Shown: one piece after another, positions 13,460-23,353 of the stretch
How the letters are laid out: each line of letters opens with the position of its first letter
How positions within the stretch are numbered: position 1 is the first letter of the stretch
Virus record (IMG/VR): IMGVR_UViG_3300017744_002287
Location: 1 to 26,092 of that record
Length of the DNA: 26,092 bases
Source: a virus
Strand: one strand, 5' to 3'
Notes under the pieces: model-generated
The model's input: only the letters and a program-made list of their open reading frames with translations
What the model was told of the DNA's origin: nothing
The model's database searches: none
Made by a program: the position numbers and the translations under genes

Positions 13460-16400
13460 TGTTTGGCGACCCTATTAAAGAGCAAGAGATGCTCACTGTA
13501 CAAAGAATAGAACAAGCTAAATTAGCTCAATACACAGAACAATTAAAAAATAACCCAGGTATTACAGATTTAGCAGTAGCTCATTTACAACATAATCCTA
13601 TTTTATCTAAACCATTAATTGCGACATTAGCAGTTATGGGTGTTCCACCAGATGCTCCTGAAGTACAGAAACTAACTGATGAAGCACAAGCTAAATGGGT
13701 AACTGAAGAATCTAAAAAATGGAATGAAATAAACGAAAAATATAGAGACGAAAAAGTAACTGATGATATGCATTTAAATATTATTGATATTGTGACAGGT
13801 GGTTATGCACCAGGTGGTAGAACACCAGAAGAAGTAGGAAAGTTTTCACCAGCTGTTTGGTTAATAGGTACACTTGATGCAATTAGAGAAAGTTGGAATA
13901 AATGGAATCCTTTACCAACATCAGACATATTACAATTTGGGGGTGGAGGTGTACCCTATAGAGCACAAGGTCGTATATGGAGATATTATCAAGATTTAAA
14001 TAGATATGATGAGTTACTTGAAAAAGGATATAGTCCTAAAACAGCACAAGCTAATATTGCCTCATTAGTTAATATATCAGAAGTACCTAATTTAGGTAAA
14101 GATATGGGTGATAAAGAATTATCACAAAATATAGATTTTCTAAAAGAAGCAATAAAATTTTCTGGAGAAAACTATATTTGGGCAGCTGCTAAAAAAGTAT
14201 TTAATGGTGAAGCAGTTAACATGGATAGAAGTAAGAGATTCTTTTTTGAATCTGTTCATCATGACAAAGACCCTAAATATTATGAATTATTAGAAAGATT
14301 TAATGGAGATGAACAAAAAGCTAAAGATTTATATTATTTAAAAATAGGTGCTCCATTAAAAGAACTAGATGAAAATGGTGAGATAAATTATTTAAGTGCT
14401 GCTAATCCAAACAAAATATCAATATGGGCAGATAGAAGAACAAACTATAACGATATGAATGTAACTGAATATGCACAACGTGAATTAATGGGTGATAATC
14501 AATTAACAGAATATTCTTGGGGTAGATATGAAGCTGGACAGGTATTACAACAAGGTACTACACCATATAAGATTGCATCTGGTTTATTAGATTTTGCATC
14601 AGCATTACCTGCTGAATATTTTACTGGTGGATTATTATCTTTAGGTAAATTAAAAAAAGCTTCACGTTCTGTAAATGTAGTTGAAACTACAAAAAATCAA
14701 AGAAAAGCTCAAGGCAGCATACGATTTTTAGAAGATAAAAAAGCTGCACAAGAGTTACAAGAATTAATAACTACTGCAGCTACTAATAGAAGTCAAGCTG
14801 GTAAAAATGCTTGGGCTAAATTAAGTAAAGCAGAACGTGCATTAATTAAAAAAGATGATTGGTTAATAGGTACAGCTAAACGAGAAAAATATAATGGTTT
14901 AAGTACAGCAATCCAAAACCAATTAAATGCAGATAGAGCATTAGCTAGAAAAAGTGGTTTGTTTAATGGTAGGTTGCAAGGTGTTTTTGCTAAAGATGCA
15001 AGAAAATTAATAGCTACTCCTGAATCAAGAGTATTAATAAAACATTTTGCTAAATCAAGTGGTAAAACATTGTCTGAAGACCCTACGTTAATTAATTGGA
15101 TTAATGACGTTGAATATTGGAACTGGGTTGGTAGACAAACAGACGAAGTTAAAATAGCTGATTCGATAGTAGATATGATGACTGATGGTTTAAGAACAAG
15201 TAAACCTCAATATCAAGGATTTAAAGGTCCTGAAAGAATATTAGACGGAGTAACTTCTATGCCTAAAGGTTTTTCTAATATGACTGGTTCTGCAGTTAGA
15301 AAAGTAACAGGTAGTGAAAATTTTACTATGAGAAGTTTAGGTAGTGTTATAGGTGAAAATATTAGAAAACCTTATACATACACTAGAGGTGCTTTAAGAA
15401 CTATTGCTCATTATGATGACAGTGTACAAGCTGCAAAAGCAAGTTGGAAAAAAGCACATGGTTCCGTAGATGCAACACCTGAATCTTGGGATATATTAAA
15501 AGAGATATATAAAAATAATTTACAAGCTAAAGATATTGGAGTGTCAAGATATTTAGGATTTAGTTCTAATTTTCAAAATAGTTTAAGTTTAAATTCAAAA
15601 AGATTATTAGGTGAAATGTCTGGTAGTGCTATGGAAATGGGTAACCGTAAAGTAGCAACAAGACAATTAGCAAATCATATGAGACAAAATAATTTTACTG
15701 ATTTGGAATGGCAAACTTGGATGGATAGATGGTTAGATTTAGGTAATAATTATAGAGAACAATTAAAATATAGTACTGATTTAATGGAATTTCAATATCA
15801 CAAAATTAAAGCAACAGGTAAACAACATGAAGTAATTGCAAAACATATTAAACGTACAGTAGAAGAATGGAACAAAAAACAAAAAGCATATTTTAAATCT
15901 AATGGTATGGATAATAGAGGTATAGCACATAACATTGTTTCACCAGGTGGTGGTACTGCAGATGATTTAATAGAAATTGCAGTAGGTGGTAAAACTATAG
16001 AAATACAAGTACCACGTGCTTCAATATTGTCAGAAATGAGTGACAATATATTTCCATTTTTAAATCAAGATATTGTTGATAGAGTTGTAGGTAAACATTT
16101 TTATGCAGCTGATTTTGAAGATTTAAAAGCTTTTGAAGCTACTAAAATAGGTGCAGCTAATGTTAAAAAATATTTAACAACTTTACGTACAGAAGGTAGA
16201 GCTGCTGCTAGGGAAGTTAATGAATTTGGTTGGATACCAACTAATGCAACAATGGATGACGCTGGTACTAAGTTATTAGATTTTTATACACGAAAAGTAT
16301 TTAAGCCAATTGTTTTGTTAAGACCTGCATTCTTTACAAGAATATTTTTAGAAGAACAGTTCAGAATTTATTCTGCTGGTTTAGATAGTGGATGGAATAA

Positions 16401-19197
16401 TCCATTTCAATATTTATCATGGGTATTTTCACATAGCGAAAAAGAACAAGCTAAATATTGGACTAAATTTTCAGAGTTTGACGACATTATGAGAAGTCCA
16501 GAACATTTAGCTGTTACACATCAACAATGGACTAATAATATTATTAAAGGTGGTAAATATAAAAATAGTTATCGTATTGAAATGCCAGAAGTAACATTTG
16601 GAGAAGTTGGTTACAATAAAGGTATATTTAATACTTTATTTAAATTAAGAAACGATGGTGTAGCAAGATACGTTGCTGCTAATGGTGTTGATGAAGACAC
16701 ATTAAGATGGTTTACTAAAGGAAAAGGAAATGATTATAGACAAGATTTATTAAAAAAAGGTGGAGAAGATTGGATGGATGTAGCTACAAATGATGACATA
16801 GCTATGGCTTATTTAAAATCTGTAGAAAATAGAATTAGACAAGCAACAGGTCATAGATTAGAAGTAGGTAGAGATTATGTACGATTTGACAGTAACATAA
16901 AAAAACCAGGTAGAAAATTTACTAATAGTTTAACTGAAGCACAATTGAGTCACAATATAGATAGTAAAGATGATGGTATGACTTTGTTAAGACGTGTAAT
17001 AGCTGAAGGCGTACTTGAAACTACAGATGGCCAAGAATTAAAAATGTTATCAGAAGTTGATGGTATTGTACAAGGAGTTAGTAGAAGTCAACAAAAAGAA
17101 TTAGAAAACGCTATATCTAAATGGATGGATAAAGATGGAGACAAATTTGATTTAGGTACATTATTTTATAAACGAGAAGTAGATGTACCTGAAGGTAGTT
17201 TGTTTAAAGGTGAAGAATTATTAGATACAGCTTTAGAATTTATGTTTAGAAATATGATGGATAGACCTATTAATTATCTTAATAGAAGTTCTACATTTAA
17301 ACAATACAGATGGGCATACATAGTAGATAAATTTCATTTAATGGACAAAGAATTGCAACAAAAATTTATTAGAGAAGCTTCAGCAACAAAAATACCGCTT
17401 AAAGTGCGTAAACAATTACAAGAATTAATGGGTGGTTCAGAAAAGAAAGTATATCAGTTAACTGATTATCAAACAGTAAGTGATGGAAGTAAAGCATTTG
17501 GATTACAATCTACACAAGACTTATTGTATGACACAACTAAAAGACATAGAATATCACAAAAGACAAGAAACATATTTCCTTTCCCAGAAGTTTGGTTTGA
17601 AATGTTAACTACTTGGCCAAAATTATTAGCTGAAAATCCAAAAGTTATTAGAAGAACACAATTAACGTTAAAAGGTGGTAGAGGTGCTGACGCTTTAGGT
17701 TTTTCTGGAGATGGATTTTTTGCAGAAGACCCTAATGGTTCAGGTGAACAAATGTTTGTAATGCCTTTTGGTGGTCATATGTCTAATTTAATATTTGGTG
17801 AAGATTCTAATGTAAAAATGTCACCACGTGGTTATGTAACTGGAGTTAACTTGTTAGGTCAAGGATTTGTTCCTGGTCCTACACCTATGGCTGGTTTTGC
17901 TATAGACAAAGTATTACCTGCTGGTGGAGTAGCAGATGAGTTAAGAGGTATCTTTTTTGGAGATTTTGGTCCTCCTACAGGTACAGGTTTCTGGGATGCG
18001 ATTATACCTACATCACCTTCTTTACAAAAATTCTTTGCAGCACAAAATATAATACCAGTTGGTAATAAATCAGAAGTAGCATCTATGCGTTCTAGTACGT
18101 CAATTGAATTATTTAAATTATTAAAAATGGAAAATGCTGAAAAAAGATTATTAGAAGCAGGTGCTTTAGATGAATATTTAGAACAAATGGAATGGAAAGG
18201 AACTACAGCTAATTTATTACCTGATGAAGATTTAACACCTGATTTAATAGATGCAGCTTTAAGAGATTATGCAAGAGACAAAGGAAGACAAACATTTTTA
18301 TTTAGAGCTATGGCACAATTTGTATTACCTACAGGATTTAGTCCTAGATATTATATTGAAGATAAAAATGGTAAAATGTGGGGTACACAAATACTTGCTA
18401 AAGAATATCAAAATCTAGTACAAGAACATAATGATGACCATATAGCTGCGTATGAATCTTTTATAAGATTATATGGATATGAACATACTTGGTTAACTAC
18501 AGCTAAAAGTACAGCTAAAGGTGGGAAAAAAGCATACTCACAGAGAGTTTTATCATGGCAACAAGAAAATAAAAATGTATTAGAACAATTACCTAAAAGT
18601 GCATTTTATTTATTACCTGATAGTCCATATGAAGAAAGAAGCTATCAAGAAGTAATAAGACAATACAATATTGGTGAAAGAGAAGTTTTGTCACTAGAAG
18701 AATTTAATGTAGCAGCTAACGATACATTAGGTTATTTTAGATACACAGCTTACAAAGAAAAATTTGAAAACAGTTTTATACCAGAAGCACAAAAAGATAT
18801 GTTATTTAGAATTTATAGAACAGCGTTAATGCAACAGTTACCTGGATTTGAAAGAACTGGTGGACAAAGACAACCAGCTACGTCAAAAGAAATACTAGGT
18901 GAAATGATAGAGAAATGGCCTAATTTAGAAATAACGTTAAAAACAGAAGCAGGTAAAGTATTTGTTAATGATTTTTTACCTAAATGGGAAGCTTTTGCAA
19001 GACAATCAGAATTTCAATCACCTTCAGGTAATCCAGAATGGTGGTTGCAAAGTACAGACCCTATAGCTGTATATATGCGTGCAGATTTTCAAGGATGGGC
19101 AAATGAGATTATACCTTTAAACCCTGACTTTGCAGCAATTTGGACTAATATAATAACTAGAATGTTTCGTGACGATAAAGAGTATTACAATGCATAG
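13459..19197 (+). CDS. giant protein, 1912 aa, probable internal virion/ejection protein
   Basis: The frame is open over 5.7 kb. The start at ATG 13459 overlaps the previous stop. The protein is largely helical and polar, with many lysines and glutamates and no signal peptide. Segments such as PAEYFTGGLLSLGKLKKASR (about 390-410) and a C-terminal part with YLLPDSPYEERSYQEVIRQ recur as helix-plus-loop units. I see no Walker motif, no lytic transglycosylase signature and no T7-type RNA polymerase motifs. A protein of this size between portal and scaffold, followed by four further large unknown proteins, fits an internal head or DNA-ejection protein better than a tape measure, which normally lies after the tail tube genes. 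Function is inferred from position and size; no family recognised. Confidence 0.8.
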   Translation: MFGDPIKEQEMLTVQRIEQAKLAQYTEQLKNNPGITDLAVAHLQHNPILSKPLIATLAVMGVPPDAPEVQKLTDEAQAKWVTEESKKWNEINEKYRDEKVTDDMHLNIIDIVTGGYAPGGRTPEEVGKFSPAVWLIGTLDAIRESWNKWNPLPTSDILQFGGGGVPYRAQGRIWRYYQDLNRYDELLEKGYSPKTAQANIASLVNISEVPNLGKDMGDKELSQNIDFLKEAIKFSGENYIWAAAKKVFNGEAVNMDRSKRFFFESVHHDKDPKYYELLERFNGDEQKAKDLYYLKIGAPLKELDENGEINYLSAANPNKISIWADRRTNYNDMNVTEYAQRELMGDNQLTEYSWGRYEAGQVLQQGTTPYKIASGLLDFASALPAEYFTGGLLSLGKLKKASRSVNVVETTKNQRKAQGSIRFLEDKKAAQELQELITTAATNRSQAGKNAWAKLSKAERALIKKDDWLIGTAKREKYNGLSTAIQNQLNADRALARKSGLFNGRLQGVFAKDARKLIATPESRVLIKHFAKSSGKTLSEDPTLINWINDVEYWNWVGRQTDEVKIADSIVDMMTDGLRTSKPQYQGFKGPERILDGVTSMPKGFSNMTGSAVRKVTGSENFTMRSLGSVIGENIRKPYTYTRGALRTIAHYDDSVQAAKASWKKAHGSVDATPESWDILKEIYKNNLQAKDIGVSRYLGFSSNFQNSLSLNSKRLLGEMSGSAMEMGNRKVATRQLANHMRQNNFTDLEWQTWMDRWLDLGNNYREQLKYSTDLMEFQYHKIKATGKQHEVIAKHIKRTVEEWNKKQKAYFKSNGMDNRGIAHNIVSPGGGTADDLIEIAVGGKTIEIQVPRASILSEMSDNIFPFLNQDIVDRVVGKHFYAADFEDLKAFEATKIGAANVKKYLTTLRTEGRAAAREVNEFGWIPTNATMDDAGTKLLDFYTRKVFKPIVLLRPAFFTRIFLEEQFRIYSAGLDSGWNNPFQYLSWVFSHSEKEQAKYWTKFSEFDDIMRSPEHLAVTHQQWTNNIIKGGKYKNSYRIEMPEVTFGEVGYNKGIFNTLFKLRNDGVARYVAANGVDEDTLRWFTKGKGNDYRQDLLKKGGEDWMDVATNDDIAMAYLKSVENRIRQATGHRLEVGRDYVRFDSNIKKPGRKFTNSLTEAQLSHNIDSKDDGMTLLRRVIAEGVLETTDGQELKMLSEVDGIVQGVSRSQQKELENAISKWMDKDGDKFDLGTLFYKREVDVPEGSLFKGEELLDTALEFMFRNMMDRPINYLNRSSTFKQYRWAYIVDKFHLMDKELQQKFIREASATKIPLKVRKQLQELMGGSEKKVYQLTDYQTVSDGSKAFGLQSTQDLLYDTTKRHRISQKTRNIFPFPEVWFEMLTTWPKLLAENPKVIRRTQLTLKGGRGADALGFSGDGFFAEDPNGSGEQMFVMPFGGHMSNLIFGEDSNVKMSPRGYVTGVNLLGQGFVPGPTPMAGFAIDKVLPAGGVADELRGIFFGDFGPPTGTGFWDAIIPTSPSLQKFFAAQNIIPVGNKSEVASMRSSTSIELFKLLKMENAEKRLLEAGALDEYLEQMEWKGTTANLLPDEDLTPDLIDAALRDYARDKGRQTFLFRAMAQFVLPTGFSPRYYIEDKNGKMWGTQILAKEYQNLVQEHNDDHIAAYESFIRLYGYEHTWLTTAKSTAKGGKKAYSQRVLSWQQENKNVLEQLPKSAFYLLPDSPYEERSYQEVIRQYNIGEREVLSLEEFNVAANDTLGYFRYTAYKEKFENSFIPEAQKDMLFRIYRTALMQQLPGFERTGGQRQPATSKEILGEMIEKWPNLEITLKTEAGKVFVNDFLPKWEAFARQSEFQSPSGNPEWWLQSTDPIAVYMRADFQGWANEIIPLNPDFAAIWTNIITRMFRDDKEYYNA

Positions 19198-19205
19198 GAA
19201 ATTAA

Positions 19206-20705
19206 ATGGCAGAAGATAAAAAAAATAATTACAAAAAGGGAAAAGCTTTACGTGAAGCAATAGCTGCTTGGTTTTCATCAAAAGACACTACGCATTGGAA
19301 TGAAAAATACGGATTACCTGCAGATGCAGTTTTAACATATGGAGAGTATGGACCAAATAAAAAATATAGTTTTAGATTGTTATTAGGGCCAAGCAATAAA
19401 GTAGAATTTATTGAAATAAGTGGTGCAACTATACCAATAACAGATTTACCTAATTATCAAGAATATATATCAGAAGAATGGACATACGAACCAGGATTTA
19501 TTACAGGTCTTTTTGGATTACCTGAAACTTTACCAAAAATAGAAGAAGCAAAACTCATACAAGAATCTATTGTACAAACAGACACTGAAGCAGAATCTGT
19601 TGTACCTAGTGAAGACACTACTTATTTTGAAACTGAAGTACGTAACCGAAAACCTATTCCAGGAGCAACACAAGAAATTGTCGCTAGAGCACCTATAGGT
19701 GAATTAAAAGGTGATGCATTTGACCGATATGTTACAGGAGTAGCAGAGAATAACTTAACTCCAGAACAAGCATATGTAAATGCAACTGGACAACAATTAC
19801 CAGGATTTTTAACTGACGAAAATGGAGATATTTTATTTGAAGAAGTGGATGGTTCGTTTGTTCCTATACCTATAGAAGTACAACCTCAATCTTTATTTAT
19901 GACTGATTTTGTAAATCATATAGGCAAACAAGGACCAGACGTAATTGATTATTTTAAAGATATTTTAATTAGACAAGGTATAGCTGATGAAGGTGATTTT
20001 GATGACACTGGTGAAATGGATATGAATTTACGAGGATACATTGAAGTGTTAATGGCACAATCAAATTATGACAACGCAGGTGTTATGTATGGTTCTAATG
20101 AATATATGGATTTAATAGACACTATACCTGATAGTTATAATTGGGTTGAAGATTCAAATATGAATGTAGAAAAAGTATCTTGGGCTTTATTAAATCAAGC
20201 TATTTACAAATACCCAGAACGAGAAAAATTATTAATGAATGTTGATGTTAAAGCAAAAGAAAAAGAATATGAAATCGAAAAAGATATTCCTACAGAAGCA
20301 TATATGGCAAGAAGAATTGATGCATTATTTCAAGAAGAATTAGATAGACCACCAACTGAAGAAGAAAGAAATAAATATTTAAACAGTTGGAACTCACGAT
20401 ATGATAATTATGCACAAAATTTAGCATATGCATACAAAGCAGCTAAGTATGGTGCAGACATGGAAAATTATTTAATTGAAAATGGTAAAAGTATAGATAT
20501 GACTGGTGCTATGGGTGGAGATTATAGAGATACTATAGGTACACGTGAAATAGGTACTAGAACTTTAAATGATGATGATATTCAAGAAGAAACTTTATAT
20601 GAAATTGAAACTGATTTAAAAACAGAAAAAGACCTTATTGAAGCTGGACAAAATCGTAGAAAACATCAAAGTAATATAATAGGTGTTATGACAGGTAAAA
20701 TATAA
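19206..20705 (+). CDS. hypothetical late protein, 499 aa, possible virion protein
   Basis: ATG at 19206 with AGGAAA upstream, eight bases after the giant gene. The N-terminal about 100 residues look like a globular alpha/beta domain (AVLTYGEYGPNKKYSFRLLL). A second part, about 130-260, is acidic and extended. The C-terminal half is helical and contains FQEELDRPPTEEERNKYLNS, a pattern (R-P-P-T-x-x-E) seen in several large phage virion proteins. No enzymatic motif is visible. Its end overlaps the next gene as TAATG. Co-expression with the giant protein suggests a shared structure. Confidence 0.8.
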   Translation: MAEDKKNNYKKGKALREAIAAWFSSKDTTHWNEKYGLPADAVLTYGEYGPNKKYSFRLLLGPSNKVEFIEISGATIPITDLPNYQEYISEEWTYEPGFITGLFGLPETLPKIEEAKLIQESIVQTDTEAESVVPSEDTTYFETEVRNRKPIPGATQEIVARAPIGELKGDAFDRYVTGVAENNLTPEQAYVNATGQQLPGFLTDENGDILFEEVDGSFVPIPIEVQPQSLFMTDFVNHIGKQGPDVIDYFKDILIRQGIADEGDFDDTGEMDMNLRGYIEVLMAQSNYDNAGVMYGSNEYMDLIDTIPDSYNWVEDSNMNVEKVSWALLNQAIYKYPEREKLLMNVDVKAKEKEYEIEKDIPTEAYMARRIDALFQEELDRPPTEEERNKYLNSWNSRYDNYAQNLAYAYKAAKYGADMENYLIENGKSIDMTGAMGGDYRDTIGTREIGTRTLNDDDIQEETLYEIETDLKTEKDLIEAGQNRRKHQSNIIGVMTGKI

Positions 20706-23353
20706 TGGCTACACAACAAGAAATAAAAGAAATAGTATCAGCATTAAAAGATACCTTAAAAGACACTAAAGGTTACTCTGATGAAAATATTGAAAATCTA
20801 GTTAAACAATTAACAGCTGCATTAAAAAACACAAAGGGTGAAGATATTGAAAAAGTATTTAAAGAAATAATACCTGACTCTGAAATATGGGATAAAGTAC
20901 AAGAAATTAGTAATGCTAGACGTATAGACCGTAAAGAAGTTGTGCAAGAAAGTAAAGCTGAAACTCCTAAAGGTAAAAATGTAGATTGGATAGATGAATT
21001 AGCTGATAATGAAATATTTGTTTTTGGAAGTAACCGAAAAGGAATACATGGTAAAGGAGCTGCATTAGATGCTAAAAATAAATTTGGTGCTCAAGAAGGA
21101 GTAGGAGAAGGATTAACTGGAAAATCATATGCTTTACCTACTAAAGCTACTCCTAATAAAAGTTTATCTTTAGAGGAAATTAGTAAACATATAGATACGT
21201 TTTTAAAATTTGCTGCAGAGAATCCAAATAAAACATTTAAAATGACAGCTATAGGAACTAACTTAGCTGGCTTTGAACCAAAACAAATAGCAAATATATT
21301 ATTTAGTAAAAATATACCTGGTAATGTAGATGTACCTTCAAGTTTTAGTAATGTTAAAACTGCTACTGATGAAACTCCTGATGAAATATTAAAAGATAAT
21401 GAAAGGTTTTCACAATATGATGATGTAGATATGAAACCAAGTAATACACCTAAATTAACTAATGGTGTAATAAATCCTGCAGATAAACATAATTTAGAAT
21501 ACATTGTTAAAAATCTAAAAAACATTCCTAACCAAGCAGATAGAAAAGCATGGGTAGGAAAACAACCACAATACATACAAGATTTAGCTAATAAATATAA
21601 AAATAGTTATATTACCGAACAAATGGGTTTAGGGAAAACTGTTGATAAACCTATTACAGAAGCAACTAATGTAAGTCCAGAAAATGTAAATAATGCTAAA
21701 GTTGTAAGAAAACCTCTAACTTCTGATTTTGAATTAGGCATTCCTAATTACGGAAAAAAGATACCAGACAATACAGTAAAAGTTTGGAATTTAGGAAGAA
21801 AAATATTTGAACAAGAAATAGACGTGACAAAACTTGTAGATGGTAAACCTGCAGTTAGTGGTTGGGAACCTAATTTAATAGGTACTGGTCATCAAGAAGG
21901 AATATTAATAGACAAAGGATTAATGGAAGCTGAATGGTTAAATTATGGAAAAGAAGTTCCTAAACCAGGAGAAAGAATAGTACATGGTTTTGATGGTAAC
22001 GCTAGAAGAAATATAAAAAATCTTAAAGGTGGTATTGAATGGAATTATGGTATTGCTACAGAAGTAATAGAAGTTGAAGAACTTGCTGGTGATTGGTTTA
22101 ATGATATTGAAATGAGAAATAAAATTGCTAGACAAATGGGTATTACTCCACAAGCATTAGAAAAATTAGTTATTAGTGGTAAAACAGGTGCTGAACAAAG
22201 TCAAAGAGCTGGTTTTTATGTTGATAAATGGTCAGATGCTTATTTTGTTAAAGTTAAACCATTAACAGAAAAAGATATAACTGACAAATGGATAAATGCT
22301 GAAGAAGGTATAAACGTCAAAGCAACAAGTGTAGAAGCCGCAGCTAGAAGTTGGGGATTTGATGCTACTAAAAATATTGAATTAGATAAATTGCTTAAAG
22401 GAGTTATACCTTTAATGGGTGCGGGATTAAAAAAAGGAGCTAAATTATTAGATTACGGAGAAGTAATTTATGGATGGATGGCTAATGGTATTGGTGGAGT
22501 ATTAAATAAATTAGGTCCACCAGGTAAAGCTGTTGCTAGTGTTGTGGGCCAAGGTGCCAAAAAAGGTACAGCTACGCTTACAGCTGCTGGAGCAGGTGTT
22601 ACAAAGTCTACAGCAGCCAAAGTTGGAGTTAAAGCTGGATTAGGTGCAACTGCAGCAACAGGTTCAGTTACTGCTATGGCCGCTTATGAAAAAGCAAACT
22701 TTTATTATGGTATAGCTAGTGGAATAATATTATCTGCTATAGAAACATTAGGTATTATTACTAAAGATACTTTTGGAGAACAGTCTATTAAAAATGCTTT
22801 AGGGCCTGAATATGAAAAGTGGGCAGAATCTAATGGAATTATTGATAAAATAGGTGTATATCCACTTATAAATAGTTTAGAACTAGCTGAAGAACAAGGT
22901 ATATTATCTCCTGGATTTGTTGACGAATATACTAATTGGACTAATGACAAATGGATAAATGTTATATATGAGTTTTTAGGAACAGAAGGATATGAAGATA
23001 TGGAATCAATCAATACTGTATGGAGAGAAAAAAGAGCACCACAAAATTGGTTTGGTAGCCTTAATGATGTATTTGGTTTAAATTCAGGAACAGCGTTAAT
23101 GAATGCTGGGTTTATACCAGAAACAGGATTAATGCCTGCAATAAAACGTTCACCAATAATAACTGGTATAGAAATACCTTTTGAAAATTGGTTATTACCT
23201 AAAGTAGGATTAGAAGATTGGGTATATCCTGAAGATAATTACTCAGATGAAACACAATTAATAGAAGATTTTAACAATTATGGAGATATAACTCCAGTGG
23301 ACAATAACGCTTGGTTAGGTAATATGTCATCAATAGGAGATGTAGATGAATAG
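20705..23353 (+). CDS. 882-aa late protein with an A1S_2505-like domain and a Gly/Ala-rich hydrophobic region
   Basis: Residues 100-214 contain EIFVFGSNRKGIHGKGAA, then FGAQEGVGEGLTGKSYALPT, then MTAIGTNLAGFEPKQIANI, matching the order of motifs in the phage-associated A1S_2505-like family. Its G-S-N...G-x-G-A-A loop recalls macro-domain nucleotide-binding loops; a biochemical role is not established to my knowledge. Residues about 330-540 are an unrecognised alpha/beta region. From about 560 to 690 the protein is rich in Gly/Ala/Val with hydrophobic stretches (e.g. FYYGIASGIILSAIETLGII), which could insert into membrane. The combination in a late gene suggests a protein carried in the head and ejected with DNA. 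No signal peptide. Its end overlaps the next gene by eight bases. Confidence 0.8.
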   Translation: MATQQEIKEIVSALKDTLKDTKGYSDENIENLVKQLTAALKNTKGEDIEKVFKEIIPDSEIWDKVQEISNARRIDRKEVVQESKAETPKGKNVDWIDELADNEIFVFGSNRKGIHGKGAALDAKNKFGAQEGVGEGLTGKSYALPTKATPNKSLSLEEISKHIDTFLKFAAENPNKTFKMTAIGTNLAGFEPKQIANILFSKNIPGNVDVPSSFSNVKTATDETPDEILKDNERFSQYDDVDMKPSNTPKLTNGVINPADKHNLEYIVKNLKNIPNQADRKAWVGKQPQYIQDLANKYKNSYITEQMGLGKTVDKPITEATNVSPENVNNAKVVRKPLTSDFELGIPNYGKKIPDNTVKVWNLGRKIFEQEIDVTKLVDGKPAVSGWEPNLIGTGHQEGILIDKGLMEAEWLNYGKEVPKPGERIVHGFDGNARRNIKNLKGGIEWNYGIATEVIEVEELAGDWFNDIEMRNKIARQMGITPQALEKLVISGKTGAEQSQRAGFYVDKWSDAYFVKVKPLTEKDITDKWINAEEGINVKATSVEAAARSWGFDATKNIELDKLLKGVIPLMGAGLKKGAKLLDYGEVIYGWMANGIGGVLNKLGPPGKAVASVVGQGAKKGTATLTAAGAGVTKSTAAKVGVKAGLGATAATGSVTAMAAYEKANFYYGIASGIILSAIETLGIITKDTFGEQSIKNALGPEYEKWAESNGIIDKIGVYPLINSLELAEEQGILSPGFVDEYTNWTNDKWINVIYEFLGTEGYEDMESINTVWREKRAPQNWFGSLNDVFGLNSGTALMNAGFIPETGLMPAIKRSPIITGIEIPFENWLLPKVGLEDWVYPEDNYSDETQLIEDFNNYGDITPVDNNAWLGNMSSIGDVDE

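Noticed and set aside
13459-19197. Virion RNA polymerase (N4-like) for the 1912-aa protein
   Set aside because: The size invites it, but I could not find T7-type polymerase motifs such as an R-x3-K-x6-Y helix with flanking catalytic aspartates.
21091-21576. A 161-codon open frame on the minus strand inside the 882-aa gene
   Set aside because: It is fully antisense to a well supported coupled gene, has no start signal and shows hydrophobic, serine-rich composition typical of an antisense shadow.
22160-22250. A SLOG/molybdenum-carrier-like motif (ISGKTGAEQS) in the 882-aa protein
   Set aside because: It resembles the ISGGQTGAD motif, but the downstream GGW and other family motifs do not follow in the right order, so I do not call the domain.
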